Below are positions 23,293-34,347 of a DNA stretch of 64,000 bases, in pieces; position 1 is the first letter of the stretch; every line of letters begins with the position of its first letter. A model generated the notes under the pieces. That model ran no database searches and was not told the DNA's origin. It saw only the letters and a list, made by a program, of their open reading frames with translations. Position numbers and translations under genes: made by a program. The DNA is from Cunninghamella blakesleeana (lineage: Eukaryota > Mucoromycota > Mucoromycetes > Mucorales > Cunninghamellaceae), in contig JAFCIZ010000002.1 of NCBI GenBank assembly GCA_017871115.1, forward strand, positions 3,741,501 to 3,805,500. Reading direction: 5' to 3'.

Positions 23293-25850
23293 ATGACTAA
23301 AAAAACTGCTTGCGTGATAGGTTCAGGGTATGCCCTTTTTTTTTTTTTTAAAAAAAAAAAAAACTATTAACAATCTTCTTATTAATGAGTATTATTATTA
23401 AACTTATTTTTTTTTTTTTTCTTTTAATCTTTAAAATTCATTACTTGTAGATTTAGTGGCCTTTGTGCTGCTATACAATTAAAACAACAACTTGGAATAA
23501 AAGCTACTATTTTTGAAGCTTCTGGTAAATAGAAGAAAAATACATAATAAAAGAGCTAGAAAAGGTTATAATATTAGTATTAATATTAATAATGTTGGCC
23601 ATATATTCTTTTATTCTTTTTCCTCGTTTAATAGACGAAATAGGCGGCTGCTGGTATGCAAATACTTATCTTGGTTGTGCTTGTGATGTAAATATATAAT
23701 TATATAATATTACTTCAATATCACAATACTATTTCTTTTTAAAAAAAATGAAAATGAAAAAGAAAAAGTCATTCATCTAATCCTTGCTATGGTTTTATTT
23801 TTTTATGATTTTCATTAATTTTCTAATACGCAAATTATAGGTTCCAAGTCATTTATATTCTTATAGTTTTGAATTAAATTCAGATTGGAGTCATCATTAT
23901 AGTCCACAAAAGGAAATTCATGAATATTTGTTACGGGTTACTGACAAGTATCAATTAAAAAAACAAATTGTATTAAATACTGAAGTTTTAAAAGCTACTT
24001 GGTGTGAAGATAAATATAAATGGAAAGTGGATTTTCAACATAAACATGGCCCTATCATGACTCAATATTTTGATACTGTGTATGTAAATATATATAATGC
24101 TTAACCTTATTGTTATTTATAAATATAATCTAACCTTCCATTCTTTTTCCACTTTATTTCTTTTTTTTTTTTTAATAAAAAAAAAAGCTTTGCTGGTTTA
24201 GGCCCTTTACGTATTCCAAACATTCCTGAGCAATTTACAAAGTTTGAAGGTACTTTAATCCATACAGCAAATTGGGATGCTAATGTCGATTTTACAAATA
24301 AACGTGTTGGATTAATTGGAACTGGTGCTAGCGCTGTTCAAGCTGCTCCTCATTTACAAAAAATGGCTAGTCATTTATATAGTTTCCAGGTAAATAAATA
24401 TTATTTTTTAAATAAATGTACATTTATATATATTACACTGTTTCATTTATTCCATTATATATATATCTTTAACTTTATAGCGTACAGCAACTTGGTGCGG
24501 ACCAAGATCTCAATTCCAATATTCTAAATTAGTTCAACTCATATTTAAATATTTACCTTTTGTAATGAGAATTTATCGTTATTTATTATTTATTCAGGTA
24601 TTATATATACATGTACTATAATAATTTGTATATTTGTAAACGGTTTTTTCTCATACCATCCATATTCGTTTATTTGTTATTTTACATAGCACGAAGTTTT
24701 CATTGTCAATTTTAAAGACCATAAAAGTTACTTGACAAAGTTGGTTCATAAATTTTTCAAAAAAACTCATGCCGTTAGATTACATCGTGCTGGTCGACCT
24801 GATTTAATTCCAGTCCTTACACCTAATTATTTACCTGGATGTAAGGTATGTATTAGTATATATATTACTAATAGTTTATGATCATTTACATTTACTCTAA
24901 TTTTTTAATAAAATATAGAGAATTGTTCGATCTGAAAATTACCTTGAAACAATGGCTAAACCTAATGTATCCGTTGTCACAGCTGGTATTCAAGATGTAA
25001 TTGGTAATACAATTTATACACAAGATGGTCAATCTTATGAATTGGATATATTAGTACTAGCTACTGGCTTTGATGTAGAAGGTTTTGCTGGAAATTTACA
25101 AGGTAAAATTATAAATATATACGATATTATTATTTCCATTCTCATTCTTATCCTTATTATTTTTGTACATAGTATATGGTAAAAATAATTTAAGCCTAGT
25201 CTCACATTGGAAAGAAAATTATCCAAAAATTTATAAAGCGACAGTTGTTAGTGAATTTCCTAATCTATATATGTTGTTAGGGCCAGGTAAAAAAAAAAAA
25301 AAAAAAAAAATATAATCAAAATAATATTATATATATACTCTTCTCTATATTTTATTCATATGTGTGGTTTTTTCTTTTTCCTATTTTTTTTTTTTTTTTT
25401 AAATAAATAAAATTTTTTTATAGGTTCTGGTCTAGGACATAATTCTGTTATTTCAATGATTGAATGGTAATTTACAAGTATATATAAATGATTTTATTTT
25501 ATTGAAATAGAATACTAATACAATTTATATATACATTGCGTAGCCAAGTTGATTTCGGCATTAAATGTATCAAGTATATGCAAGATAACCACATAAGTGC
25601 CATGGACCCAAAAGAAAAAGCTCAAAATGAATATACAGATAGAATACAAGAAGGATTAAAAAATACTGTATGGCACTCTGGTTGCGAATCTTGGTATAAA
25701 AGTGAGGATGGAAATATTTATTCTCTTTGGCCATATTCTGTTATTGCCTTTTGGAATGAATTACGTGATCCAGTCTTTAGTAATTTTAATCATTACAAAA
25801 AAGAAAAACGCACCATCACACCTTCCTTTTCTAGTAAAAACAAATTGTAA
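23293..25850 (+). CDS. Type I Baeyer-Villiger/flavin monooxygenase, paralog D
   Basis: The eleven exons are 23293-23327, 23451-23524, 23635-23687, 23841-24079, 24188-24389, 24481-24597, 24690-24845, 24919-25102, 25173-25286, 25424-25466 and 25544-25850, giving 507 aa. The motifs are GSGFSG (FAD), FEGTLIHTANWD (BVMO fingerprint), IGTGASA (NADPH), CKRIVRSENY (Lys-Arg pair) and LATGFDVEGFAGN. The N-terminal fingerprint reads GGCWYANTYLGCACD, with Leu for Pro and Cys for the usual Thr/Val/Ala. It has the most introns of the four, including two not seen in the others (SFQ|RTATW and GCK|RIV). The C-terminus carries a basic extension after FNHYKK that A-C lack. The acceptor before exon 5 is an AAG in a poly-A context, unusual here but required by frame. 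Confidence 0.92.
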
Positions 25851-26371
25851 TTTACATATATATAATATTATTAACTTATTAAAAAGGTTTCCTTGATTAT
25901 ATTGTATCAGGAATGAGTTATATATGCATATACTTTTTTTTGTCTTTTTTATGTGCATACAAAATGATTTATTTACTTTTAATAATAATGTATCTAATTC
26001 TTGGTTCAATAAAAATAATCAACCCAAATACTATTTTTTTATTAATTTTTTTAAACATTTCTTACAATGTCAAAAATAGAATGATCAATAAATATTAAAA
26101 TATAGTATTTTCACTATTAATTATATTTGAAATAAGATTATTAAATGTCATTACCGGTTAGGGAGTAGAAGGAAAATATTTTTCTTTAGAAAGTACGCAT
26201 TAGTTTGCTTCAAAATTTATTATATACAATGGTAAAGGGATCAAGTAAAAAAAGGAGATGAGCATCACAAGAAACATAAAAAGATACCCTAATAATAACC
26301 AACTTTATAAAGGTATTGACATACGGGGAATAATAATTTAACTCCAATTAAAAATCATCGGAATAGCCACT
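25851..26371. other. Intergenic, downstream of paralog D
   Basis: A/T-rich 3' flank of monooxygenase D. Short plus-strand frames here (for example a 27-codon frame from about 26259) have no supporting context. Confidence 0.5.
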
Positions 26372-26583
26372 TTAATCATTCACATCATCAAAATGCCCAC
26401 ATTGTAATCTTTCAAGTGCTTGCGTAGTAATATTTTTATCTTTTTTTTTCTGAAAAAGGCACAGAAAAATAATAATTATTAGTAAGACTTGGATTGCTAA
26501 AAAAAAAAAAAGATATTACTTCCATGCTTAGTAAAACTCACACTATTATTATACAAAAAACTACTTATTGTATATTCTTCCAT
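26372..26583 (-). CDS. Candidate two-exon micro-gene (39 aa), unrecognised
   Basis: Exon 1, 26583-26542, begins with ATG and reads MEEYTISSFLYNNS. Then comes a 92-nt intron with a GTGAGT donor, a poly-T tract and a CTTTTTCAG acceptor. Exon 2, 26449-26372, reads KKKDKNITTQALERLQCGHF, then DDVND and TAA. Frame is kept across the splice and the peptide composition is balanced (helix-like TQALERLQ), unlike surrounding noise. The frame also extends upstream of the ATG without a stop to about 26627, so the ATG may be internal and further 5' exons may exist. I do not recognise a family. It could be a genuine short protein, the 3' end of a longer gene, or a decayed one. Confidence 0.35.
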
Positions 26584-26627
26584 TAACCTCACATCTGGTG
26601 ATGTTATGCTAGCACCAATCCAAAATT

Positions 26628-27691
26628 TTTACGATTTAAATTATATTTAATCGATATGATATAATTTTCATTTTGTACTCCAACAGTCATGTGAAGTTAT
26701 ATTCTAGTATATTTCACCCAGAAATATATATCAACATTTTTTTATCTTTTATCTGCTTATGTTTTATAAAAAGAATGTCAAAATATTCAAAAGTATTATT
26801 TTTTGTTATTATTTAAAAAAGAATATCAATAGCTTGAATATCACTTTTTGTTTTTTAAACCTTCATTTTTTATATTTTTATCATAAGTTAATATATTCTA
26901 AAATTATGAAAGAAAACTCATGTGTATAAGCAAATAGATGATAGTACACTCATTAGTATTAATAATAATAAAAAATATTATTTACAAAAAAAAATCGCCG
27001 TAGAATCCATCAGATATTTAAAAAAAAGTATCCTAGGGCTTGTTTTATAAATATTACTGTCCTATATTTTTATTATAAAATAAACCGTGTTTAAAACAAA
27101 AATAAGGAACTTGATAAAAAAATCAAATAATAGCATTTTTAATACATATTAATTAATGGTAAATATTTGAAAAAACTAAACGAAAAAACTAATCCTTTTT
27201 AAAAAACGTTGGAAAGTTGGGTCAGAATTCTAAAGTATAATAGAGTAGCATTATCTTTAATCATCTTCATTATTGATACCTATTTATCACAAACCCATAT
27301 ATCCTAAAATATTGGAAAGTAGCATTTGGTGGATTTTATTAAATAAAGTGGTATTTTTTTAAAAAAAAAAAATTAGATAGATCATTATATAAATAAATAT
27401 AAATGCATATATGTGTATAGTATAAAAACAAGTTTGCAATTATTTATTTATTTATTTTTTAGTTAATTTATAATGAAAGGGAGAATGAAGAAGTTTTTTA
27501 AAAAAAAAAATTGTAAAGAGAGCATATAGTAATAAAAGGTAAGGGGAAAGGGGGAAGATTAAAACAACAATAAATAAAAGTAGTATATAAATGGATAATA
27601 AAATGTTATATATATATAAGAGATGTTTTTTTTTTTTTTTTTTTTTTTTTTTCCTTTTAAGATTTATATATATTTATATATGAGTATATAC
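26628..27691. other. Intergenic, downstream of cyclin B
   Basis: About 1 kb of A/T-rich DNA. It ends with a T27 homopolymer at 27626-27652, just beyond the 3' end of the cyclin gene. A minus-strand frame at about 26606-26692 (beginning MTVGVQNENYIISI) lies directly upstream of the micro-gene in a different frame; nothing else stands out. Confidence 0.4.
27626..27652. repeat. Poly-T homopolymer, 27 nt
   Basis: Uninterrupted run of 27 T on the plus strand, 40 bp beyond the stop codon of the cyclin gene (A-run on the transcribed strand's sense). It is probably a simple homopolymer in the 3' flank. Confidence 0.8.
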
Positions 27692-30305
27692 TTATTGATA
27701 GAATTTATGAACCCAATCATGAACAAAGGTACTAATTCGCATCATACGTTTTGTTGACCATTTTTTATGAAACGCTTCGTCGCGTACATTTTGAGACAAA
27801 TAATCCAACATCAATTCAACAATAGGTTTAATATCTTGTATGGTATAGCCAGAAATACGAACCAATTCAGGAGACCAAGTACCTTTACATAACATCTTAG
27901 TAGATAACCATAGAGCAGCAGCAGCAGTTTTAGAAGGAGGAACCGAAATAAATCGATAATCTACGCATGAGATTTCCATGAAATATTTTGCCAACATACG
28001 AATATGTAAATCAAAATTACCAATCATAGCGCATCGTCTTAAAAATTGTAATGGGTTTGGGTAGCATAATCTGAAATCCAAAACTTGTAAGATAAACCTT
28101 TCTGCTTTTAATAAATCATCTTCGGTAATTGTATCACCTGTCATGTATAAATATTGCTTGATGGTAGGGGAGGCAGTTTCTTCAAATTTAGTAGCAATAA
28201 ACAAGGAAGTAATGCCAACCAATTGTAATTTACATAAGGAGACATCACGTTTGGATAAAAAGCGATCGATGATATTGATAGTTAAAAATAAGGTTTCAGG
28301 CAATAATTGGAATATATAATGCACTTCAATCACCCAATCAACCAAGACACTACGCATTCGCCATGTTATTTCGTGTTGATCTTTTATATAGTTTGGATCT
28401 GCTAACACATTTTTCTAAAAATAAAAATTAAAAAAGGAGATATGAATAAACAAAAAAGTTTATATATTTTCTTTTTCTTTCTAGTTTTAATAAATGTATT
28501 TCCTTTTATTACCTCCATGGAACGAAGATAGGTATGGATATCATCGGCATATTCAGATACTAACATGGGGTCTTTCAACAATTCATCTTCATCATCCACT
28601 TCACGACCAGTAATAGAAAATTGTAGAATGTTACTTTGAGAACGTTTTTCTTGCTCTTTTTCTGATTCATTGACTTGGTTATATGTTTCTTCATCTACAT
28701 TTATTTCAGTTGGTTGATAATCATCTGTTTGTAATTTATGAAACACAGGTTTTGAAGAAGAAGAATGCTGTTGTTGTTGTGTTGAATGATGCGAATGAGA
28801 ATTAGTATTGCTATTGTTATTATTGTTATTGTTATTAGTATTATTAGTGTTAATATTTATATTATGTTTATTTAATGGGTTGGTAGTAGATGAGGAGATT
28901 GTTGATGATGATAATGATTTGATTGGTTTTCCAATTTGATTAGGGTCTATATTTTCTTTTTCTGACGTATCAATACCTTGATGAGGATGAGGATCTAAAT
29001 CATGTTGATGCTTTGATTTTTGTTTTTTTAAATTAGAAAGAAGATGTTCACCACGTTGATATATACCTTCATAAGATCTTTTAATGGATGAAGCTGCTGC
29101 GATAGATGAGGATGATAAATAACGTTCTCTTACATAAGGTTTAATACGATCCGGTACAATAATAGGTAAAATAGGTGTTGGGTCCATTTTAGGTTTATCA
29201 TCTTTGGATTTATTATTATATCGCTGTTTATTATCTTCAAAAAATGCTTTTACATCTTCATTCGTTTCTTCTTCTTCCTGTTGTTGTTGTTTTTGTTCTT
29301 CATTAGGTTTGACTTTATCTTTTTTGTTATTATTAATATGTGTTGAAGAAGATGTGGAAGCTGGCATGGTATTTGGTTGTTTAGAAGATAAAACATCATG
29401 CTTATTATTATTTTTATCAATTGTAGTGGTAATGGGTTCTTGAACTTTTTTATGAGATGGTAAAGTGGATTCTACTTGGGTATTAGGTAATAAAACATAT
29501 TCTAATTCTTGAAGTCGTTGTGTTTGGTTGATATCTTTATTACTAAGTGATTTCTGCTATAAATAAAATAATTTAATAATATTTTTATTAGTTTAATTTA
29601 ATAAATATTTGTATTTATATATACCAAAGAGGGTTTTTTTTAGAAAAATAAAATAATAACAATAATAATAATATTTACCGATAGTTGTTTTTGACCAGAA
29701 CGATTGCTTTTATCAGTTAAAATGGGACGCTTCGATTCACCCAACACAGTAGTTATTTTTTTTGAAGTATAATTGGTAGTTGAAGAAAGTAGAGTAGTTT
29801 TATTAGCTAAACCATTATGAAGACCAGCTTTCTTTCCACCGCTGTAAGTGACTGTATCTACATTTTCATCAGCTTGTTCATCTAGTTTCGGATTCTTTAT
29901 TCCTCCCTAGAAATAATAAATAACAATATTAAAAGTATATATAATTAATAATAGATTCTAAAAAGGTATAAACTTTATTACGATTATCATTATTATTATT
30001 AATATAAATATTTATCATCATAGTAACTAACTTTCATATAACACTCCTTTTTTTTATAATATATAAATATATGTATATAAATATATGTATATATGTATAT
30101 ATATATTCCATATATTATTATAATACAATTATTTTATATTAATCCAATTCTTTATATAGTAAAAATAAAAATAAAAAAAATTGTTGGATCTTGTATTATT
30201 ATTGTTTTTTACTCTATATTTTTAAAAACAACCAAATAATTGATGATAAAAGAAAATGATAAATGAACAAACACTTACACGTTGAAGTTCACTGCCATAA
30301 ACCAT
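27692..30305 (-). CDS. G2/mitotic B-type cyclin
   Basis: The four exons are 30305-30279 (27 nt), 29906-29679, 29556-28513 and 28414-27692, giving 673 aa, long for a B cyclin because of Asn/Gln/Ser/Lys-rich stretches in the N-terminal 400 residues. The C-terminal 250 residues are the two cyclin folds, with the diagnostic ITWRMRSVLVDWVIEVHYIF and FLTINIIDRFLSKR, and KFEETASPTI. The second fold includes SKTAAAALWLSTKM. The N-terminal region has a destruction-box match, RPILTDKSN (RxxLxxxxN), for APC/C degradation. It should activate the mitotic Cdk1 kinase in the nucleus. The family is certain; the exact orthology (Cdc13/Clb1-4 type) is not resolved. The start ATG at 30305 gives a 9-codon first exon ending at a strong GTAAGT donor. 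Confidence 0.93.
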
Positions 30306-30904
30306 GGAGAGAAAATAAGAATAAGAAAAAGATACAAGTGTGTGTTCAAAAAAAAAAAAAAAAAAAAAGTGAGAGAGAAGAAAGAGAAAAAAAAGAAGTG
30401 GGACAAAAAATTTTAAAAGTAGGGGAAAAAAAACTTTTTATTCGCAGGTGAGAGAAAAATTTATTCAAAGTGACGATATCACTGCAAACTCCGCATTTGA
30501 CGCGGTAATTGATTGTATAATGGTTATCTTTGATGTAAATTAAATTGTATAACTGTTAGAAAATAAATAGAATATATAAAATAAAATAAAAAGAATTATA
30601 TTAATAATAATAATACTAAAAAACATAAAATAATAAAATCCATTATTTATTTATTTAGTTAATTAAATTAAAAAAAAAAATCGAGACGCGACATGTAAAA
30701 AAAAAATAATAATAATAACGAGATTGTAACATCCTTTTTCAATATTTATGTAACATATGATACCATTTTTCCCGTTAGTAAAAAAAAAAAAACCTTATGG
30801 CAATAGCGATTATTTAAGTAATAGTTTAATCATCGATTATTTATTTATTTATCTTTTTTAAAAATAAACATGTCCTTTTTCTTTCTTTCCTTCTTTTACT
30901 TTTT
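30306..30904. other. Intergenic, upstream of cyclin B
   Basis: Promoter region of the cyclin (-) and 3' flank of the Sft2 gene (-). It contains an A/G-rich stretch next to the cyclin start, CT-rich on the coding strand (about 30350-30432). It also has a slightly GC-richer patch around 30475-30515 (ATATCACTGCAAACTCCGCA). No gene seen. Confidence 0.5.
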
Positions 30905-31846
30905 CTAAAATGGTAAAATAGATGCAGCTCTTCTTCCCACATAGGCTGAGCCATATCTTAAAGTTGATACACCTCCAGGAATATATGATCCAATATACCT
31001 ATATTATTAAATAAAAAGAATAATAATGATGGTGATGATGATGAGCATTATTTATCCATTAACTTTATTTACAAGTTTGTTTATTTATTATTACCATGCC
31101 AATGCAATTAATTGAACAATAGAAAATACAATGGTTAATACATAATTACGGATCTAAAATATGGATATAAAATAAAAGATAAAAAATCATTTGAAATAAA
31201 ATAAAAGAATCTCATGATATACCATAATATATATACCACTTACGCCTAAAGATGCATAGATGGTTAATACCATAGATCCAACATAAGATAATGAAAATGG
31301 AAGTCTCTCCACTGAGATCATATGTTTAATATGAGACCATGGTCCACGAAGTAATGCTATACTCACCAAAATAAGAACACTTCCCACTATATAAAATATA
31401 ACACGTATATTTGTATTAGCTCACTATCATCAAACAATTATGTAATCGTTCGTCCACTCTATTCTTTTTTCTTTTTCCTTTTTTAAATGTATATAAAGAT
31501 AAAATAATATTTTACATGTAAATGTTGCTGCGAATTTTCCAGGTGCGATAGGAAGAAGAACAAGGAAAAAGGAAAATGCCTATCAAGTTGATAGATAAAT
31601 AAAATAAAAGAGCAATAGAAATAAAAGTTTAAAAAATAGATTTTTTGTTTAAATATGCTTATTCGTATTGTTATTATATGATTATTCCAAGTTGAAATAT
31701 TTACCAAGAAAAAGCAGAGTATGCCAAGTGCCAAGCAAAGAGCAAAAGCCATGATTCGCTACGTATCAAAAATAAAATAAAACATTATTATTAGTATTAT
31801 CAATTAAATAGAGAGACACATACACTCACACGCTCATACTTGTACG

Positions 31847-31886
<40 letters not shown>

Positions 31887-32124
31887 CCTCTACTCGTGAT
31901 AATTGATACCAGGGTTCTTCCTCTTCTTCTGCATTGACAGGTAAATAACCTTGTACTGTTGATGATACATTGGAAAACATATTAGATGTGGCATCTCGTA
32001 GTGATGAAAAAGGTGAATTATTATTATTATTATTTGTTGAAGTGGGTAAAGATATAGGAGCTGAAGACGATATATTAAAATTACGTAATGAACTACGAAA
32101 TGTATTTTCTACCGAATTAGACAT
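30905..32124 (-). CDS. SFT2: Vesicle transport protein Sft2
   Basis: The six exons are 32124-31888, 31758-31705, 31579-31516, 31386-31244, 31153-31095 and 30998-30905, giving 216 aa (yeast Sft2 is 215). A Ser/Asn-rich cytosolic N-terminus ends in EEEEEPWYQLSRVERIMAFA, matching the yeast EPSWFQLSRTERM block. Four hydrophobic segments follow: ALCLALGILCFFLVAFSFFL, TLGSVLILVSIALLRG, VGSMVLTIYASLG and VLTIVFSIVQLIALAWYIGS. ERLPFSLSY lies between the second and third, and SYIPGG after the fourth. Sft2 is a Golgi tetraspanning protein that helps retrograde vesicles fuse with the Golgi, together with Got1 and the t-SNARE Sed5. All introns lie within or beside membrane segments. Confidence 0.93.
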
Positions 32125-33299
32125 TATTTTATTATTATTGTTATTATTTTATTATTACTATTATTATTAAATATAAATAAGGATATATTTTATGTATATA
32201 CAAAAAAAATAAATTATATATATATTAAGAAAAAAGAAAGAGAGAAGGAAAAAGGAATTTATTTACCCCATCCAATCAAAAAATAAAAAAATTTCATTTT
32301 TTTTTAAAAATCAGACCTTCAGTATTTTCACTTTGCAGTAGACTTTAAATAAAATCAACGAGATGTCCAAAGAGCTGATGTTTTTTTTACTGCTGTTATC
32401 GTTAATTTATTTTATTCAGGTTTTTTTTATTATTTATAGAAGATTAGAAACAGCTTAGTATCTATTAAAATAAGCTAACCTTATAAATAATAAACCAATG
32501 GTATATGCTTTTAATGATAACATCTTTTTAAATGATCATTATTAAAAATGACATTTTATTTTAATAATAGATTAAAATGACATCAATACTTCTTGGCTAT
32601 AGTTGTAATCCGAGAAAACGTTTTGAAAGAGAAAGTTAAAAATAGTTTTTCGCATAAAAAGAAATCATATTACCATTCTATTTTATTGGCTAAATTAGCT
32701 TTGGTTAAAACTATTTCTTTCTTTTTTCCTTTTTTGAGAAGTAAATCGAAGGCAGGTCCTATTACCCGCAGGTATCAACAATGTTTCTTTCTTTTAAAAA
32801 GAATTGGTGCGCAAAAATTATTTTTATAATGCATATATATTTGTTATTTATCTGTTTACACAACCAAAAAAACAAAAATGTAACCTAAAAAGATGTATAC
32901 ATAGAAATGCACCTATACGTACAAACATACCGAGGGATTTTATATACGTATCAATAATCACTATCATTATTTGAAATACATAATCATTATACTTAAAAAT
33001 AAAATATAGATATAATATTCGAACAGAAAGAAAAGAAAAAACGATACCTGCCGTTTTGGCGATTTTTCAATCTATATAATAATGTCTTACTTTTTTTTTC
33101 ATGTAATATTATGGTAAAGTTACGGAAGTTTATTTTTATTTTAAAATGCCGAAACTGATTTCGTACGCGTTGTTCAAAATAGACAAGTTTCGATTTTTTT
33201 TATAAAAAGGTAAACAAATTTTGGTTTTTTTATCTTTCTTTCTTCTTTTCTTTTTATTATTTTTTTTTAATAATATAAATATATAGCAAAAAATATAAA
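32125..33299. other. Divergent region between SFT2 and the C2-domain gene
   Basis: 1.2 kb. It contains a (TTA)n run (about 32127-32170), a 31-codon frame at 32363-32458 (see findings), and around 32700-32800 a slightly GC-richer stretch with no ATG-started frame. A CT-rich stretch (about 33225-33265) precedes the C2 gene start. Confidence 0.5.
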
Positions 33300-34104
33300 A
33301 TGTTCTCAAGTCACAAAAATCCCGAAGGTGTTTTACACGTTACTATTGGTAATATATTTTATTTTTTTAATATAACTTTATACATATGCTGTATAACTTA
33401 TTACTTTTTTTACATATTTAGTTGAAGGTCGTAACTTGAAAGGTGAAGATTTGATCGGAAAGGTAATATATATATATATATCATCCTTGCTTTATTTTAT
33501 TTAAAAAATAAGAATAAACTCTTTAATATTATGTATATCTAATATGTATATATTTTATTATTTTAATAGAATGATCCTTATGTGTAAGTTTTATATTTCC
33601 CCCTTTTCTTTCTTTTTTAAAAAGGATGATGAATATTTATTTTATTTGTTACATTTATAATATAGTGAATTCTGGATTGATAGCAAATACAAGCAACGTA
33701 CCAAGCAACTTAATAATACCAATAATCCTGTATTTAATGTAAGTCATATGCATATGTATTATTAATAATATATAAATAAGAGGAAAAGGGTACTTGAACA
33801 AAAAAGGAAAATAGATGAACACGTATTTTAAATTTTAATCACTTCGTTGTTTTTTTTTTTTCTTCTTATATAGCAAACTTTCACTTTCCCTTTAAGTAAC
33901 GGATCATCTGATCATAAAATTCATTTCCAAGTTTATGACAAGGATCTTGTTGGTTCTGACAAAATTGGTGATGTAAGCGTTGATTTCGCTGATGTTGTAA
34001 AAGGTCGTGCTATTGATGAATTCTTTAAACTTACTGGTAAAACTGGTCTTCGTAGCCATGGTGAACTTCATGTTGTTCTTCAATTCACTCCTAATCAATA
34101 CTAA
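33300..34104 (+). CDS. Small single C2-domain protein
   Basis: The exons are 33300-33348, 33422-33462, 33570-33583 (only 14 nt), 33666-33738 and 33874-34104, giving 135 aa. The whole protein is one C2 domain: VLHVTIVEGRNLKGEDLIGK, then NDPYVEFWID, NPVFNQTFTF, FQVYDKDLVGSDKIGD and GELHVVLQF. The acidic residues expected for Ca2+ binding are present in both loops (GED, NDPY, YDKD, SDKIGD), so calcium-dependent phospholipid binding is likely. There is no transmembrane segment or second domain. Small C2 proteins of this type occur in fungi and plants; the precise role is unknown. Its 3' end faces the Mam33 gene 243 bp away. Confidence 0.9.
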
Positions 34105-34347
34105 AAATAATAATAGTAATAATAATCATATAAAAATATACTTTTTACCCTTCTTCCATTAGTACTTTTATATATAAAAAATAAATAAATAAATATTTCA
34201 AAAATATTTATTCCTTAGTTCTGTATTTGTTTTTGTGTATGTGTATGTGTGAGTGTATGTTATGTGAAACATGTGATTATAATAAATAAATAAAAAATTA
34301 TATATATATTCAAGTAAAAAATTGAAAAAAGGCTTTATTTATTTTAT

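Noticed and set aside
26606..26692. Minus-strand frame beginning MTVGVQNENYIISI, just upstream of the micro-gene
   Set aside because: It stops at TAA in a different frame from the micro-gene; a joined reading would need a frameshift, and I cannot show that it is one decayed gene.
32593..32829. 78-codon plus-strand frame
   Set aside because: It opens with TTG, has no ATG, is Lys/Phe/Ser-rich and has no splice or promoter context.
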